A DNA stretch of 64,000 nt from contig CM041547.1 in the NCBI GenBank assembly GCA_023238725.1, positions 20,570,744-20,634,743 on the forward strand, in the 5' to 3' direction. Positions 51,903-63,900 of the stretch are shown here, piece after piece. The notes below the pieces were generated by a model. It was not told the origin of the DNA and did no database searches. It worked only from the letters and a program-made list of their open reading frames with translations. The translations under genes were made by a program, and so were the position numbers. The DNA is from Scortum barcoo. Taxonomy: Eukaryota > Chordata > Actinopteri > Centrarchiformes > Terapontidae. The number at the start of each line of letters is the position of its first letter. Positions within the stretch are counted from its first letter, which is position 1.

Positions 51903-53515
51903 GAGACAGACATGATAACACAGTGCCCTGCCACCAGGGAAGGCAGTGCTGCTATGTTTGGAGCATCAGTGTGGCTGAACAGGGATCTTAGAGGGACAAA
52001 ACAGCTGAGAGCTGTCATGAGAGGGAGAGGAGGACTCCCACAGATCCGGGGCTTGACCCCGGGGTCACATCAGAGGTCACAGCGGTCAGAAAGCCATATC
52101 TAATGATGGATGATGAGAGCTACAGGAGAAGAGGAGGTATGTACTAGAAAAAGACAGAGTTGAACCTGATGGGTTGAGGCTTTGTACGCATTAGTGGGGA
52201 ATATGTCAAAGGTTGTTTACACAGCTGGACTCATCCCCTGCCTTGCCTCCACAAGAAACTGAGACATTTAGCAAGCACCAGAAGAACAAGCCTGGGATTC
52301 TGGCGCCAAGAGGCCGACCTCCTGATTCTGTCAAATTACAATCCTGACTCTGAGGGGCAGTGAGAGAAAATCAGCCACTCTCTGGTTTGCTATAAAAAGC
52401 AAATAAAGTGTACTGAAGTAAACATGTAATTTGTGAGTAGTGGGTGGAACCGCTCTGGTGCCCAATCGGGCCTATAATCAAGCAGCATGCCAGCTCACTG
52501 AAACGAAACAATAACTCATGTTTAAGTGGTGTCTGTTTCTGAGAAATGCTGTTGAAGGCAGTGTTGTCAGTTGACATCAGCGTCAGTAGCAGAGCTTTAT
52601 GGCCCTGCAGAGGACGGGGCCTGGGCTGCCAGAGGTCATTAAGAACCTATTTCTGAGGACATTTTGAGGGGAAGGAGGGGAATTCCCTTTATTCTACCAT
52701 TTCTGTGGCCAAAATCCTTTACAACGACTGAGGAACCCAATTATGTTATACTTGACTGGAACTTGGGTTAAAATTCACGCACCTTATGGCAGCCTTGATT
52801 GATGAACTTTTATCTCTTATCTCATTCAGAGGGTCATTTCAAACGGATTTAAATCTTTACTGAAAACACATTTTTAAAAGGGTGATTCGAAATTGTCTGA
52901 AACACCAATTTTTTATGTCAAAGATTTGTTTTCTCTTTAGCCATAAGATAGTGGCTTAGATCGTATTTCAGTTTTGTGTGGAACTGGAAAATATTTGCAT
53001 TTTCTACCATCTCTCGGCTACAGTAGGCTTTCTTACTTAAGAGACTCTGCTGCCTTTAAGACTTTCAACATTATTTGGAAGTTTTAAACTTTACAGGTTT
53101 AAAAAAGTTTGGTATTTGTTCGCTATGTTGCCATTGCTATTTGCCTATGTAGATGCTGTGGTTTTGGTACTGTATGTCTAGTTTTGTTAAAGGACACTAT
53201 AGAGCAGCTATGTACAGATGCATTGTTACCTATCTTTGTAGTTCTATCTGCTGTATAAGGGCCAATCCTTTTACCGAGTTATACTGAAGTAGTACATGTA
53301 TAGTTTAGCACTGAAAGAGGCAGAGTTCAGATCCTTCATGATCACTGCGTGCCAATTTCGAAGCATGATGACTGTATGTCTACTAGTATACATTAATACC
53401 ATCTGTAAAAAGGCTAAAAATTAGTCCGTCATGTTCCTCAAAACTACTTCTTTTGGAAACAGGTCATGTATCACATTTGATTTCAGCGGTGGAATGACTT
53501 CATTTTGCATTTTTC

Positions 53516-53521
53516 AATAAA
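53516..53521 (+). terminator. ccn1l: ccn polyadenylation signal AATAAA
   Basis: Canonical AATAAA about 2.3 kb after the stop, followed within 30 nt by T-rich sequence. Confidence 0.65.
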
Positions 53522-54229
53522 GACATTTTCACTCCTTCACTTGGTGTTGACCATTTACCAAATTAATTTCCCTATCATGTAAATTACCCAATGTTGAGTT
53601 TCAATTGATGAAATGAAATGAAACTAAGAAACTCAACATGTTACTCTGAAAAGTTTACAATTACAGTGCCATAGCATGTAGCATGTTGGCATGCTAACGT
53701 TTTACAATTAAAGTATACTGCTAAGGCTGACGGAAGTGTTGTTAGTTTTGCATGTTTTTAGTCTTAAACCAAAGAATTGGACAAATATTTTGAACTGACA
53801 AGTCATAACAAAATTTCATGAAGTATAGGTCTGTTTCAAAGTGGAAAAGTGGCAGAATCACACCATCAGTGTACCAAAACAGTTATCGGGCTTCTTGTAG
53901 TGCAATGTTCATTGATCTTTGCTAAGTCACCACATGGCATCTGCTTGTTTAACAGACAGTCATACAATTTGTGACACATTGGGATTGTAAATTCTGTGCA
54001 AAATCCTCAAAACAAAACAAAATCCTAAAACCTCAAAACAAGATAGCAGATACTCCTTAAGAACCAAATATTTCATTACACTGTGTGCTCTTGACACCTA
54101 TCAAAATGGGAAAATTCAGCACTAGGACTCCACTTGGTGACTTTGTTTATTGGGAGGCATTCAATTGGAAATGCAAAGAATGAGCTGCCATATGAGCCAG
54201 AACTTCTTTAAGTGTCACTACACAATTAC

Positions 54230-54235
54230 TTTATT
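54230..54235 (-). terminator. ddx39a: Candidate ddx39a polyadenylation signal
   Basis: AATAAA in minus orientation, about 460 nt after the stop. A second candidate is at 54146-54151. The choice is not determinable from sequence. Confidence 0.4.
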
Positions 54236-54695
54236 ACTTTGTAAAGATCAACTCTTGCAGTGGGGAAAAATCCAAACAGACACACAACTTCCTATACAAA
54301 CTACTTTGAACATTAAAAAAAGGGCTAAAAATCACTTTTACATGTTCCTCAGAACTACTTGTCTATACGTTTCCCTGAAGCTCTGCTTAAGATTGAAATC
54401 AATGAAAATTGGGTAGACATGAACACGACACCAATAGCCTAACAAGAGACCACAATAGTAAAAATGGCATTTTATAAAAAGTTTTAATTTCATTAAGCAA
54501 AACAAAAAGAAAAAAAATAGTAAAAGACAAATTAAAATCAACCATACATTTCTTCCCAAAAAACTGACAATAAAAATAAATGTTTGGTGAACATAGGGAA
54601 CGAGCAGAGCTTTCAAATCAACAGTGAAGTAAGTCTACTTCCAAATACAAGACACCAAGATCCATGTAGAGGAGACTTCTGCCAGGCTGGAGGAC

Positions 54696-57600
54696 TCATC
54701 TGGACTGTTCGACTAAAGAGGGACAGAGGAGGAGAGACATGAGTCGAGCGTGTCAAAGATCAGCCCGATGAGCAGCAGCTGAGCATACCAACTTTTCACC
54801 AACGGGTTAAACATGTAAGGATAGTTTCCATTTGATGAGAGCAGTTACATAGCAGCACCAACTGCTGTCTCTAGTTGCCAAGAGGCCGATTACACCATCT
54901 GATTATCTGTGGTGCAATCTTCAGATGACAAGATCTCACTGGATTAAACAGCCCAGCAAAACACAGCACACCAAGCAGCGATAGCATGTTGTTTACATAG
55001 TAAAGTGCTTTGAGCCCATTAATCCACAAATTACAGTCATTCCAACAGATCAGCCCAATTTTATTAAGGACATCAAACATCGCTGCATTTCAGCAGGCGT
55101 TCAGAAATGGAAAGACTTACTGTAAGAGGAGATGTCAATCTCATCTGGCAGCTCGGCCACGTTGACCTCAAAGCGGTCCTGCACATCGTTTAGAGTCTTG
55201 GCATCGGTCTCGTCAGACACAAAGGTTATAGCCAGGCCCTTGGTCCCAAACCTACCAGCACGGGCAACCTGACGGGTGCAGAGAAGGTCAGAATGAGTTA
55301 AAGCCCAAATGTGTGTACCAATAACTCAATACATGACACAATAAGAAACTAATAATCACACAGATTATGGCATGCCACTCAGGTATACTAAGAACGTTGC
55401 ACGGATGCTACAAAGAACAAACATTAAGGAGGGAAACAGGTGTGGGTATTTTGCCACACAAATTCTCACCCTGTGCAAATAGGTGTCAGAATCTTCTGGC
55501 ATGTCGTAGTTGAAAACGATATTGACCCGCTCAATGTCCATTCCTCGGCCAAAGAGGTTAGTGGCCACCAGGATCCGCCTTTGGAAGTCCTTGAATTGCT
55601 GATAGCGAGACAGCCTGTGGAGTGAGAAGGGCCGGGAGAGCAAATTAAAGACACAGCTGCTGTGGGCATTACTGGTCTGTATTCCCTTTTGAAGGCAATG
55701 ATGTGTTGAGTTAACTGATGAGGCCTCATGCTCCATAAACATACTTTACATTCGAAGCTCAATGGAGCATATGTTTATGAGTGTCGGTATGCAAGAGGAA
55801 GGTGTTTGTGTGTGTGGGTGGGTACGCGCAAGTCTCACCTCTCCTCCTGAGCCATTCCCCTGTGGATGGCAATGGCAGGGAAATTCTGATCCACCAGAAG
55901 CTGGGCCAGAGCAATGCAGCGCTGGACTGACTTAACAAAGATCACCACCTAGAGGCAGAGCAAAGGCACTGAAATACAGCTGCTAAGGCAACATGGTCCA
56001 GCAACATAACAGCTTCAAAGAAATAATTCAGCATCACAGGAAATACACCCTTTCCAAGAGTGTAATGGGAGACAGATCTAGACATAAGACGTGTCTGTAT
56101 ATTTAATGCTAGTCTAAGTCTACAGGCAGCAGTAGCTGATCTTTGCACAAGACTGGAAACAGGGGGAAGTCATGTAGAAAAATGTAATAGAAGTGTGCGC
56201 TTTTTAAGGCTTCCTGGGATCTTCAATAATTTGTTGACAACTGCTCAGATTTAAAAAAAGTCAAAGGCGGATCCTGGTGGCCACTAACCTCTTTGGCCGA
56301 GGAATGGACATTGAGCGGGTCAATATCGTTTTCAACTACGACATGCCAGATTTAAAAAAAGTCTGGCAGATACACAATCATAAAAATATGTAATTTTAAC
56401 ACTTCTGTAAAAAAACAAAAACCAAAAAAAAAGACAGTTGATCTCCCTCTCTCAATTTGATAATGACACATTACATACAGTTACCGTTTAATATATGTGT
56501 TTGACAAAAAAATGTAATGCAAAATGCCACTAGGACACCCAAGCTCCATATAATAGCTCCATTCCTTTACCTGGTTGAACTCCAACACGTCAAGCAGGTC
56601 GAAGAGCTTGCGGTTCTTCTCGCTGTCCTTCAGTTTGGAGTAGTACTGTTGCAGGCCGTGGAGTGTAAGCTTGGTCTCGTCATCCACAAATACTTCCATG
56701 GGCTGCAGAGGAGAAGACAGTGGTTAAATTAGGTAAACTTTTTAAACTGTTCAAGGAAATTCTAAAGCGACTTCCATTGATCACTTACATCCTGCATGAA
56801 TTTGCGGCAGACTGGTCGGATCTCCTTGCTCAGTGTTGCACTGAACATCATGACCTGCTTCTCATGGGGTGTGATCTTAAAGATCTCCTGTACGTCACGT
56901 CTCATGTCTGTAATAAAAAAAGGCATAAGAATGAATGTTGGTGAAAATCTAAAGAAAACATATTTTAACATGTACATAAATGTCTAATCAATGAGAACTG
57001 AGAATAAATATCTACCAATAATTAACAAAAGAACAAACCTAGCTGCTCCAACATTTTGTCGCATTCATCCAGGACAAAATGCTTGACGTTCTTCAGAGTG
57101 AGGATCTTGCTCCGGGTGAGGGCGAGGATGCGGCCTGGTGTTCCAACAACAATATGAGGACAGTTCTTCTTCAAGACCTCCTCATCCTTCTTGATGGCCA
57201 AACCACCAAAGAATACTGCTGCCTTTACTGTGGGCATGTACTTGGAGAACCGCTCGTACTCTTTGCTGATCTGGAAGGCCAACTCTCGCGTGTGGCACAT
57301 AACTAATACAGACACCTGAGGAGGGGACACACAGAAACACTAACTCAGACACAATATCTAATCTGTTTTGTGCAGCCAGGGGCATATTAAGCGGCGAAAA
57401 CGACAAATTTTGGCCTAACCCTTTGCCAATTCAAGTGGACATGTAGGTTCTACTTGATTCAAGCTTCAAGTTCTGAATAACTCGGCATAAGCCCAAACGA
57501 ACTTTGGTCTGTGCCTTTCTTCAAACTTAAATCTCAATCAATGACGCCACAATTGAAATGTATCCCTGTGTGTAATGGATCAAATATCAGGTTGTGACTA

Positions 57601-58430
57601 GATCAGAGCAAGTAAACAAAAGGGATAGCTCAGTTTTTGTTGAAGAAAATCTACAACATCCACCTTCACTCAATGCAATACATAGACCATGTGTGCTGAA
57701 CATATGCACTGACCTGTCCATCAACAGGCTCGATCTGCTGCAGTGTGGCCAGCACAAACACGGCCGTCTTGCCCATACCAGACTTGGCCTGGCACAGGAT
57801 GTCCATGCCCAGGATAGCTTGAGGGATGCATTCATGCTGGACTACATTAAAGCAAAAAACAGACAGAGGTTAAAAAGAGTGTCAGACATAAAGCAGTCAT
57901 GCTAGTATAGTTAAAATTAGCATTATGGAACAAATGAAGTAGGTTCGACTGCAGCAAATCCTTTAATGTAGCTAGCTTTACTCAAAGTTTTAACTGTGCT
58001 CACTTACACCTGAAAATCTGAATTTTTAACTATTTGAGGTTAACACAAGAGTAAGCACATCTAGGATTTGTAGTACAGCACTGCAGGGTCATTGTCTTCA
58101 CAGAGATAGAGATCTAGAACTTCCAGTGACTGATAATGACCCCCTTGGTCAAACTTAATTGCAAATTTTACAAAAAGGTACACAAACAATCAAGACAAAC
58201 AAGACAATCAAATGTCCCTCACCTTCAGATGGATGCTCAAAACCGCAGTCAATGATGGCACGGAGCAGCTCTGGTTTGAGCAGAAAATCTCTGAAACCAG
58301 AGCTGTGGATGGATACGTAGGAACCCTTCACCTCCTTCTTGCCTGCGGGGGCTGCGCTCTCAGGGGCTCCCTGAGGCTCTTCATCTTCTTCGTAATCCAG
58401 CAGCTCGGTGTCAACATCGTTCTCGGCCAT
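54696..58430 (-). CDS. ddx39a: DEAD-box RNA helicase DDX39A (UAP56-like), complete
   Basis: Nuclear ATP-dependent RNA helicase of the TREX mRNA export complex and of spliceosome assembly. Coding exons (minus): 58430-58223, 57841-57714, 57315-57039, 56907-56789, 56702-56571, 55948-55839, 55614-55470, 55268-55121 and 54712-54696; total 1,284 nt, 427 aa, the family's exact length. Motifs: Q-motif region GFRDFLLKPELL, motif I AKSGMGKT, PGR motif, motif II DECD, motif III SAT, and the C-terminal NLFGRGMDIERV and ARAGRFG motifs. DDX39A rather than DDX39B is suggested by NVKHFVLDE, VNIVFNYD, GMAQEER and the acidic EDEEPQ N-terminus. The start ATG is 9 nt inside its exon, after acceptor GTTAG. The fifth coding intron holds an inverted copy of an internal exon piece. 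Confidence 0.96.
56010..56175. repeat. Degenerate dispersed repeat in ddx39a intron
   Basis: TTTGCACAAGACTGGAAACAG matches the element in the ccn intron at 49,590-49,990 with divergence elsewhere. Confidence 0.4.
56246..56363 (+). repeat. Inverted 89-bp copy of a ddx39a exon, flanked by a 17-bp direct repeat
   Basis: Positions 56262-56350 (plus) are identical over 89 bp to the coding sense of the ddx39a exon at 55583-55495, so the piece is reversed with respect to the gene. CAGATTTAAAAAAAGTC occurs perfectly at 56246-56262 and again at 56347-56363, like a target-site duplication. The piece contains no complete exon boundary, so its source (DNA or mRNA) is not revealed. Confidence 0.9.
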
Positions 58431-59327
58431 TGTGTCTGTCTAACAAAAAAAAAGAAACAAAACACATTGCTAGATCAGATCACCATCCACCATGCCTGAA
58501 TGTTCTCATACCACCTCATAGGGTTTACATGGGGGGGGCTAGTGATGAGGACCACCTGTTGTTGCCTTTTCTTGTACCAGACTTCACCACACGATGAAAA
58601 TATCATGTTTGCACACGGTGGAACCGCTTGTTCATTTATGTCCGTGCATTACTAAATGAATTTCCTCGTTTTACATAAAGATCGATATTAGCACACCGCA
58701 CACTGAACATTTGCATTGTTGTGTACACCCCGCAGCTCAATTTTCAAGGTGAGGCCGGTAAATGATACTACATATGAATGAGCGAGAAACTCGACGAGGT
58801 CGCGCATATTATACCAGATCTACATCCGTAAACGTAATAACTCAAACTCATAATATACAAAATAAGAGACCGTACCGGTGGGCAGTATCGGATTAACCAG
58901 ACGCCGTCTGCTCCTGGGCCGTTTACGACGCCGGGCAGCTATTGTGTTGCATAACCACTGCTAACGTGGCGAGCTAACATGCTAACACGGCAATGACTGC
59001 TAATTGAGCAGCCACACTACACGAACAACACAAACATACAGCACAAAGGTAAGTATAATGAAACCGTTCGGCGGAGTATGAGGAGGCTGTACATTCAGTA
59101 AATATCAACAAATAAGATGGAAATTGTTGGCTAAGCTACCTGATGCTAATACATGCTACAACATGCTAGCTAGTGAGTATTCTGAACGAACAATGAAAAC
59201 ATTTCACTCCAGAGTCGCTACTTTAATTCTTCAGCGAGTTCGATCTGATTTGCGCCTTTCTTTCCATCAGACAAAACTTTTTTTAAATGCCTAAGTTTCT
59301 CTATAAAAGTGTATATTTGCTTCTTAC

Positions 59328-59400
59328 CGTCCCGTTGTACGTTTCTTGTCCACCTACTGATCAAACCGCATGGACAGGCCTCAGTTGGCTTATACGACAC
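59328..59400 (-). other. ddx39a: Non-coding first exon of ddx39a and its promoter edge
   Basis: A strong donor (GGACG then GTAAGAAG, minus) ends at 59328, about 890 bp before the start exon. Inverted CCAAT motifs (ATTGG) near 59,438 and 59,475 and an ETS-like GGAAGTTCCG near 59,403 sit just upstream. Start site not resolved. Confidence 0.5.
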
Positions 59401-59419
59401 ACAGGAAGTTCCGCCTCTG

Positions 59420-60999
59420 CCGGAGCGCGGTCATGTCATTGGTGGATTCGGACAATGACCGACAAGAGCGACCAGCGATTGGCTGAAAAGTGTGCCGCAG
59501 TACAGCGCAGTTAAAAAAAGCGGGACACAGCAGCGCTAGGCTGTGTTTGGAGGCCAACAAGAGACATGTAAAAGAAAGACATCTTAGGGAAAAATAATAG
59601 TGTAATAATATACATGAATTAATATTGTACTCTAAAGAATATGTATTCTGGATCAGTTAAGTCTAACTACTATAATAACAAATATAAATATGTATATATG
59701 TACTTTAGGAGAGACATCCTTGCCACAGAGTCCAGCACCTAAACAAGTGAGGGGTCTGCATGTCCTCAGTTTTACATGTTGACCCATAACCCTGTAAACT
59801 ATGGTTTTACACCAAAATATGAGGACAAATTCTTTGTGTATTTAAACCTACTTGGCAATAAACACACTACTGATTTGGATTCTGATTAAATATGCTAGAT
59901 ACATTTAATGCTTTGTCACAGAAATGTATTTCCATTATAATTTTCAGCTTGCCAGCTAACAAATACAACATTTAAACAAAACAATTTCATAGCAGTTGGG
60001 AGGATTTTCGCTCTTGGTGCAGGCTGGCAGTTGGCTCTAGCCTTCAGTGTTTCAGTTTAGTTGAGTTAACACACACACATCCTGCACCAATTAATTACAA
60101 TTTTCATTTTAGCAGCGGTTTAGTATAGTAATGTATCTGATGGTAGATGAAGTTATCTGTTGACTGGAGTGAACTCTGAACAATGGTTGTTCACTACACT
60201 CCGGTGGCCTCAGGGAGAAACTGCAACACAAAATTAATACAATTGTTATTAATACCAATGTGCACAAGTCATTATCAAGAAATAACATGTTTATTGTTAA
60301 GACTACAACTGCAAATTTTGAAATCGGAATAATACGGATATCAATACTGATTATTATTAGTCTTTAGGGGTATCAATATCGATATTCATACTCCTGTTAA
60401 TACTAATTGTAATCATTTCTGTGTAATAATAGACATTTTGTTATCAAACAACATCAACCTTAGGTCCTGCAAAAAATACTACTTCTGTGAATATTTTACA
60501 TTTACAGTTAAAGAGCTGTTTCTCCATAATATTAATCAACAGTTCAACACATGCAGACATTCACCCTCGTTTCTCTCACTATGTGTTTCAGAAATAACAA
60601 GATGCCTACAATAAATGCAACAATTTCTCTAACAAAGATTATAAATAAGTTACAATATTAATAGTCATGGGGTATTTTGCATTTGTGGTGTATAGTTATC
60701 GTTTATGTAGAATTTCTTTTGGCAAATGAGTGTGGGTTATTTCTGTGTGGTCTAAAAATCGTTGTAGTACAGAATATGTACTATGTGGGATAAAAAGTAA
60801 ATACAACAATAATTGTTATATCCACATTAAAAAGATCAACAAGAAAACTTTTAAAAGAATGACTTCTAAAAAAATGTCAAAAGCATTCCAAAAGCAGATC
60901 CCCTTAAAAAGTATAAAAACATATCAGTATACAAAAAGGCCTTACAAACAAAACATCATTGTTAGGATACTGTTAGATACAGTGAGTTTGTAATTAGTT
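59420..60999. other. Spacer between lrrc8 and ddx39a, including lrrc8 3' UTR
   Basis: No gene recognised. The lrrc8 3' UTR probably runs to about 60,275, where a minus-strand AATAAA lies at 60290-60295. The rest is AT-rich with a LINE tail. Confidence 0.45.
59750..59892 (+). repeat. LINE-like 3' tail (CTTGGCAATAAA type)
   Basis: TTTAAACCTACTTGGCAATA followed by CTGATTTGGATTCTGATT is a degenerate 3' end of fish L2/CR1-type LINEs. No coding part is present. Confidence 0.5.
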
Positions 61000-63900
61000 T
61001 TATATCTGTGATTCCAGAGCAGAAGAGAAACTCCATTGTGTAGGAGAGAAGTATGGGAAACTGTCCGACTCCGGCCGGGACTGATCCTCTGAGTATGTAG
61101 TGGGAGGAGGGCTAGAGCGGCTCAGTAGGTCCCTGACATGGGGAGGCAAAGAAAGAAACACCCAGTCCTCCACCAGGAGTCCACCTCCATGCAGACCTGA
61201 GCAGAAGCCCAATTCAGCAGGCAGTTCCTCCAGACTGTTACTACGCAAGTCCAACCTGCACAACTGACTTAAAGCTGCGATCCCCCTGGGTAATGAACTA
61301 AGAGAGTTGTGAGCCACATTTAGGATGCGTAACTCCAGACAGCTATTGAATAGCTCAGGGGGAAGGCTCTCTACCCTGTTGCCACTGAGGTCCAGCTCTG
61401 TAAGCAGCTGCAGTGCCTTTACCTCTGCAGGCAGCTCTTCTAGCAAGTTACCAGCCAATAAAAGCCTACGAAGGCGTCGAAGAGTGAAAAGTGCCGGAGG
61501 AAGGCTCTGGAGCTGGTTGTTGGATAGATCTAGGAGCTCTAGGCCTCGCAGCACACCGACACTTGCCGGCAGTGCCAAAACACGGTTATAGGCAAGCCTG
61601 AGGCAAGAGAGACGTCGCAGGTGAGCCAGGCTGAGCAGCTCCTCCAGAGTCCTCAAGTTGTTGTGCTGCAGGTCGAGTGTCCGCAGGTTGATGAGAGCCA
61701 GCAGGGCAGAGGGCAAACGCTCCAGCTGGCAGTCCTGCAGCAGCAGCTCCGTCAAGTCAACCATCCGCTTCAAGCCCGTCAGCACAAGCAGCCGGGTGCC
61801 CTCGTTGTAGATCTCCAGCCTCACCAAGCTGCCTGCCACCTCACACACCTCCCCAGGAATCCGCTGTAACATGCCTCGAATCACCAGCACCCGGAGGTGA
61901 CGTAGTTGGCGGAGGCTCCCCAGTGCCCAGCTGCGGCCCACCCCGCCATCGCTGCTCAGGCGGCCACAGAGGTGGAGCTCATGCAGGCTGCGGAGGGATA
62001 GTACCCAGCTGGGGATCTCTGAAGCCTGAGTAAAGGTGAGATGGAGGACCTCCAGACGTTCCTGGAAGACTCCTAGTGCACTGGGATCCACAGCTGCTGT
62101 GCAGTGATAGAGGTGGAGCTCCCTGATGTAAGAATAAAAAATAAATGCCTTAATCAAATGTGTAGAAAAACAACAAACAAGTGTGTGTACATCACAGATT
62201 TCAAAGTAATCCACACACTAGGAGCACTGATCTGATGTGAATTGTTTAAAAATAGGAAAACATGACTGCATCGCCATAAAACTCACCTGAGTGAGGCCAT
62301 GTTGGACACCTGCGCAGTAAACCTAGCATCTGTGATGAGCTCCAGTTTGAGGACCTGGAGCTGGCTGAGGGTGAAGAGGGCTGGAGGGAGGCGAGGCAGG
62401 GCCACCAGCTGCAGTCTGGAGCAGCCGTCGGCATCCACATTAGTCATGGCGTGCAGCTTCTCCTCGCCCCAGCGCCTCTCCAAGCTTTCCTCCAGCAGCC
62501 TGCTCTCACTGACAGGGGACAAAAAAACGGACAGACGCTGTGCCAGCAAAGGGTCATACTGGTCCAACATGTGTAGAAGAAAGGCCAGGTCATTTCTCAG
62601 GTCAGGAACGTCTCTCAGGGAACACAACTCTTTCAGTGAGTGGAAGGAATATTGCTGTAGAGAGCTGAGAAGACAGATAAAAAAACGTAATGTATAATGT
62701 ACCCCAAACACAGCATTACAATCTAATCCTATTATCAGGCCTCTGGTATGCTCAACTTCATGGACCCTTTGAACAATAACTGCCTTTGTAGTCTACTTTA
62801 AGTCTCAACCAATTATTAATCAACCATTTTACATGCTTGCAAGTTTAAAAATCTCAGCACTGTTTGAGGCAAGAAATCTGTCATATGGAACAATGTTATA
62901 TCATTAGTCATTTTCTTTATTCTACTGTTGTTGATATGAGCAGTTGATTAAGTCTTGGATGAAAACCTGTGTAAAAAGAACAAAAAAGAAATAGAACAAG
63001 CATTGTTAAGTTTGTTGTAAATGGCCAAAAATCTGAAAACATATGGATGGTTCTTTGATGTGAGTTAGAGCTGCAGTAATGATTTTTTCAGCCACTTTGG
63101 GCAGGCAATGACTTACAAACATAATGATGACTAATAGGTTCAATATTTACTGACTTTCAAGCTCTGTATTTGTCCCCACTAACTCCACCAGCTAACTTTT
63201 CCTATCTGAGATTTCGTGCTGGGAAGGTTTGGGGGTTTGTCAGAGCTTTATTTGCTGACAACAGGTGCTTGTTGTTGGAAATGAAGTTGGTAAGAGCAGT
63301 GAGAGTGAACCAGACTTTAAAGTTGTGGGCCATAAGATGAGACAGTGAGCTGAAACATATTAAAAACTGAGGGAAACATTTAGTAATTTCATTGTTTGTT
63401 AATCTAAATTTATTGATTAGTTCAGCTTTTTGTTTTATTTTCTAATCAAAATATTTGGTTTATAGGTCCTGTAACTCATATTATCCCTGTAAATTGTACA
63501 CAAATGCACCGACCTGTGTAAAATCCAACCGAGGGTGTAAAGGTTCAGCAGGCCGTACAGCCCCAGAAGGGTCACATAAGCCACCAGCAATTTGTGTAGA
63601 AGGGAAGAGAGCACATGGATGCACTCAAAGGTTGTGTAGCCCACCAAGGTCTGCTCCTCGGGGTGACAGGTGTGGGTGAAGGAGAAAGAGCTGAGAAGAG
63701 GGATGGTGTAGCTCACGATGAGCGTTACCATCAGCAGTTTGAATATCGTCTGAGCCAAGTAGACCTGGAAAGATGAAAAAGCTTAAACGAAATCAGAGTT
63801 AATCAACCATCAACTTGTGTTCTGTAAAGAAAAGGACAGGTCTCAGCACTTAGGCTGTAAGACAAAGTAGATGATATTTTATATACATCTTCTAGACCGG

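Larger units (their letters stand above)
51230..53540 (+). other. ccn1l: Long 3' UTR of the ccn gene
   Basis: About 2.3 kb from the stop codon to just past an AATAAA at 53516-53521. No other gene is visible. Clustered ATTTATT elements at 51,878-51,902 look like AU-rich instability elements, expected for an immediate-early gene. The extent is inferred from the only well-placed polyadenylation signal before the convergent gene. Confidence 0.6.

Noticed and set aside
54834..54905. Possible C/D-box snoRNA (TGATGAG ... CTGA) in a ddx39a intron
   Set aside because: DDX39B introns host snoRNAs in human, but the motif here is on the strand opposite to the host gene and lacks a clear terminal stem.
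59218..59400. 60-aa minus ORF at the ddx39a 5' end
   Set aside because: It overlaps the inferred non-coding exon and its donor; no similarity or good start context.
61325..61869. Plus-strand ORFs opposite the LRRC8 repeat exon
   Set aside because: They mirror a GC-rich leucine-repeat coding exon on the other strand and show no independent start, domain or splice context.
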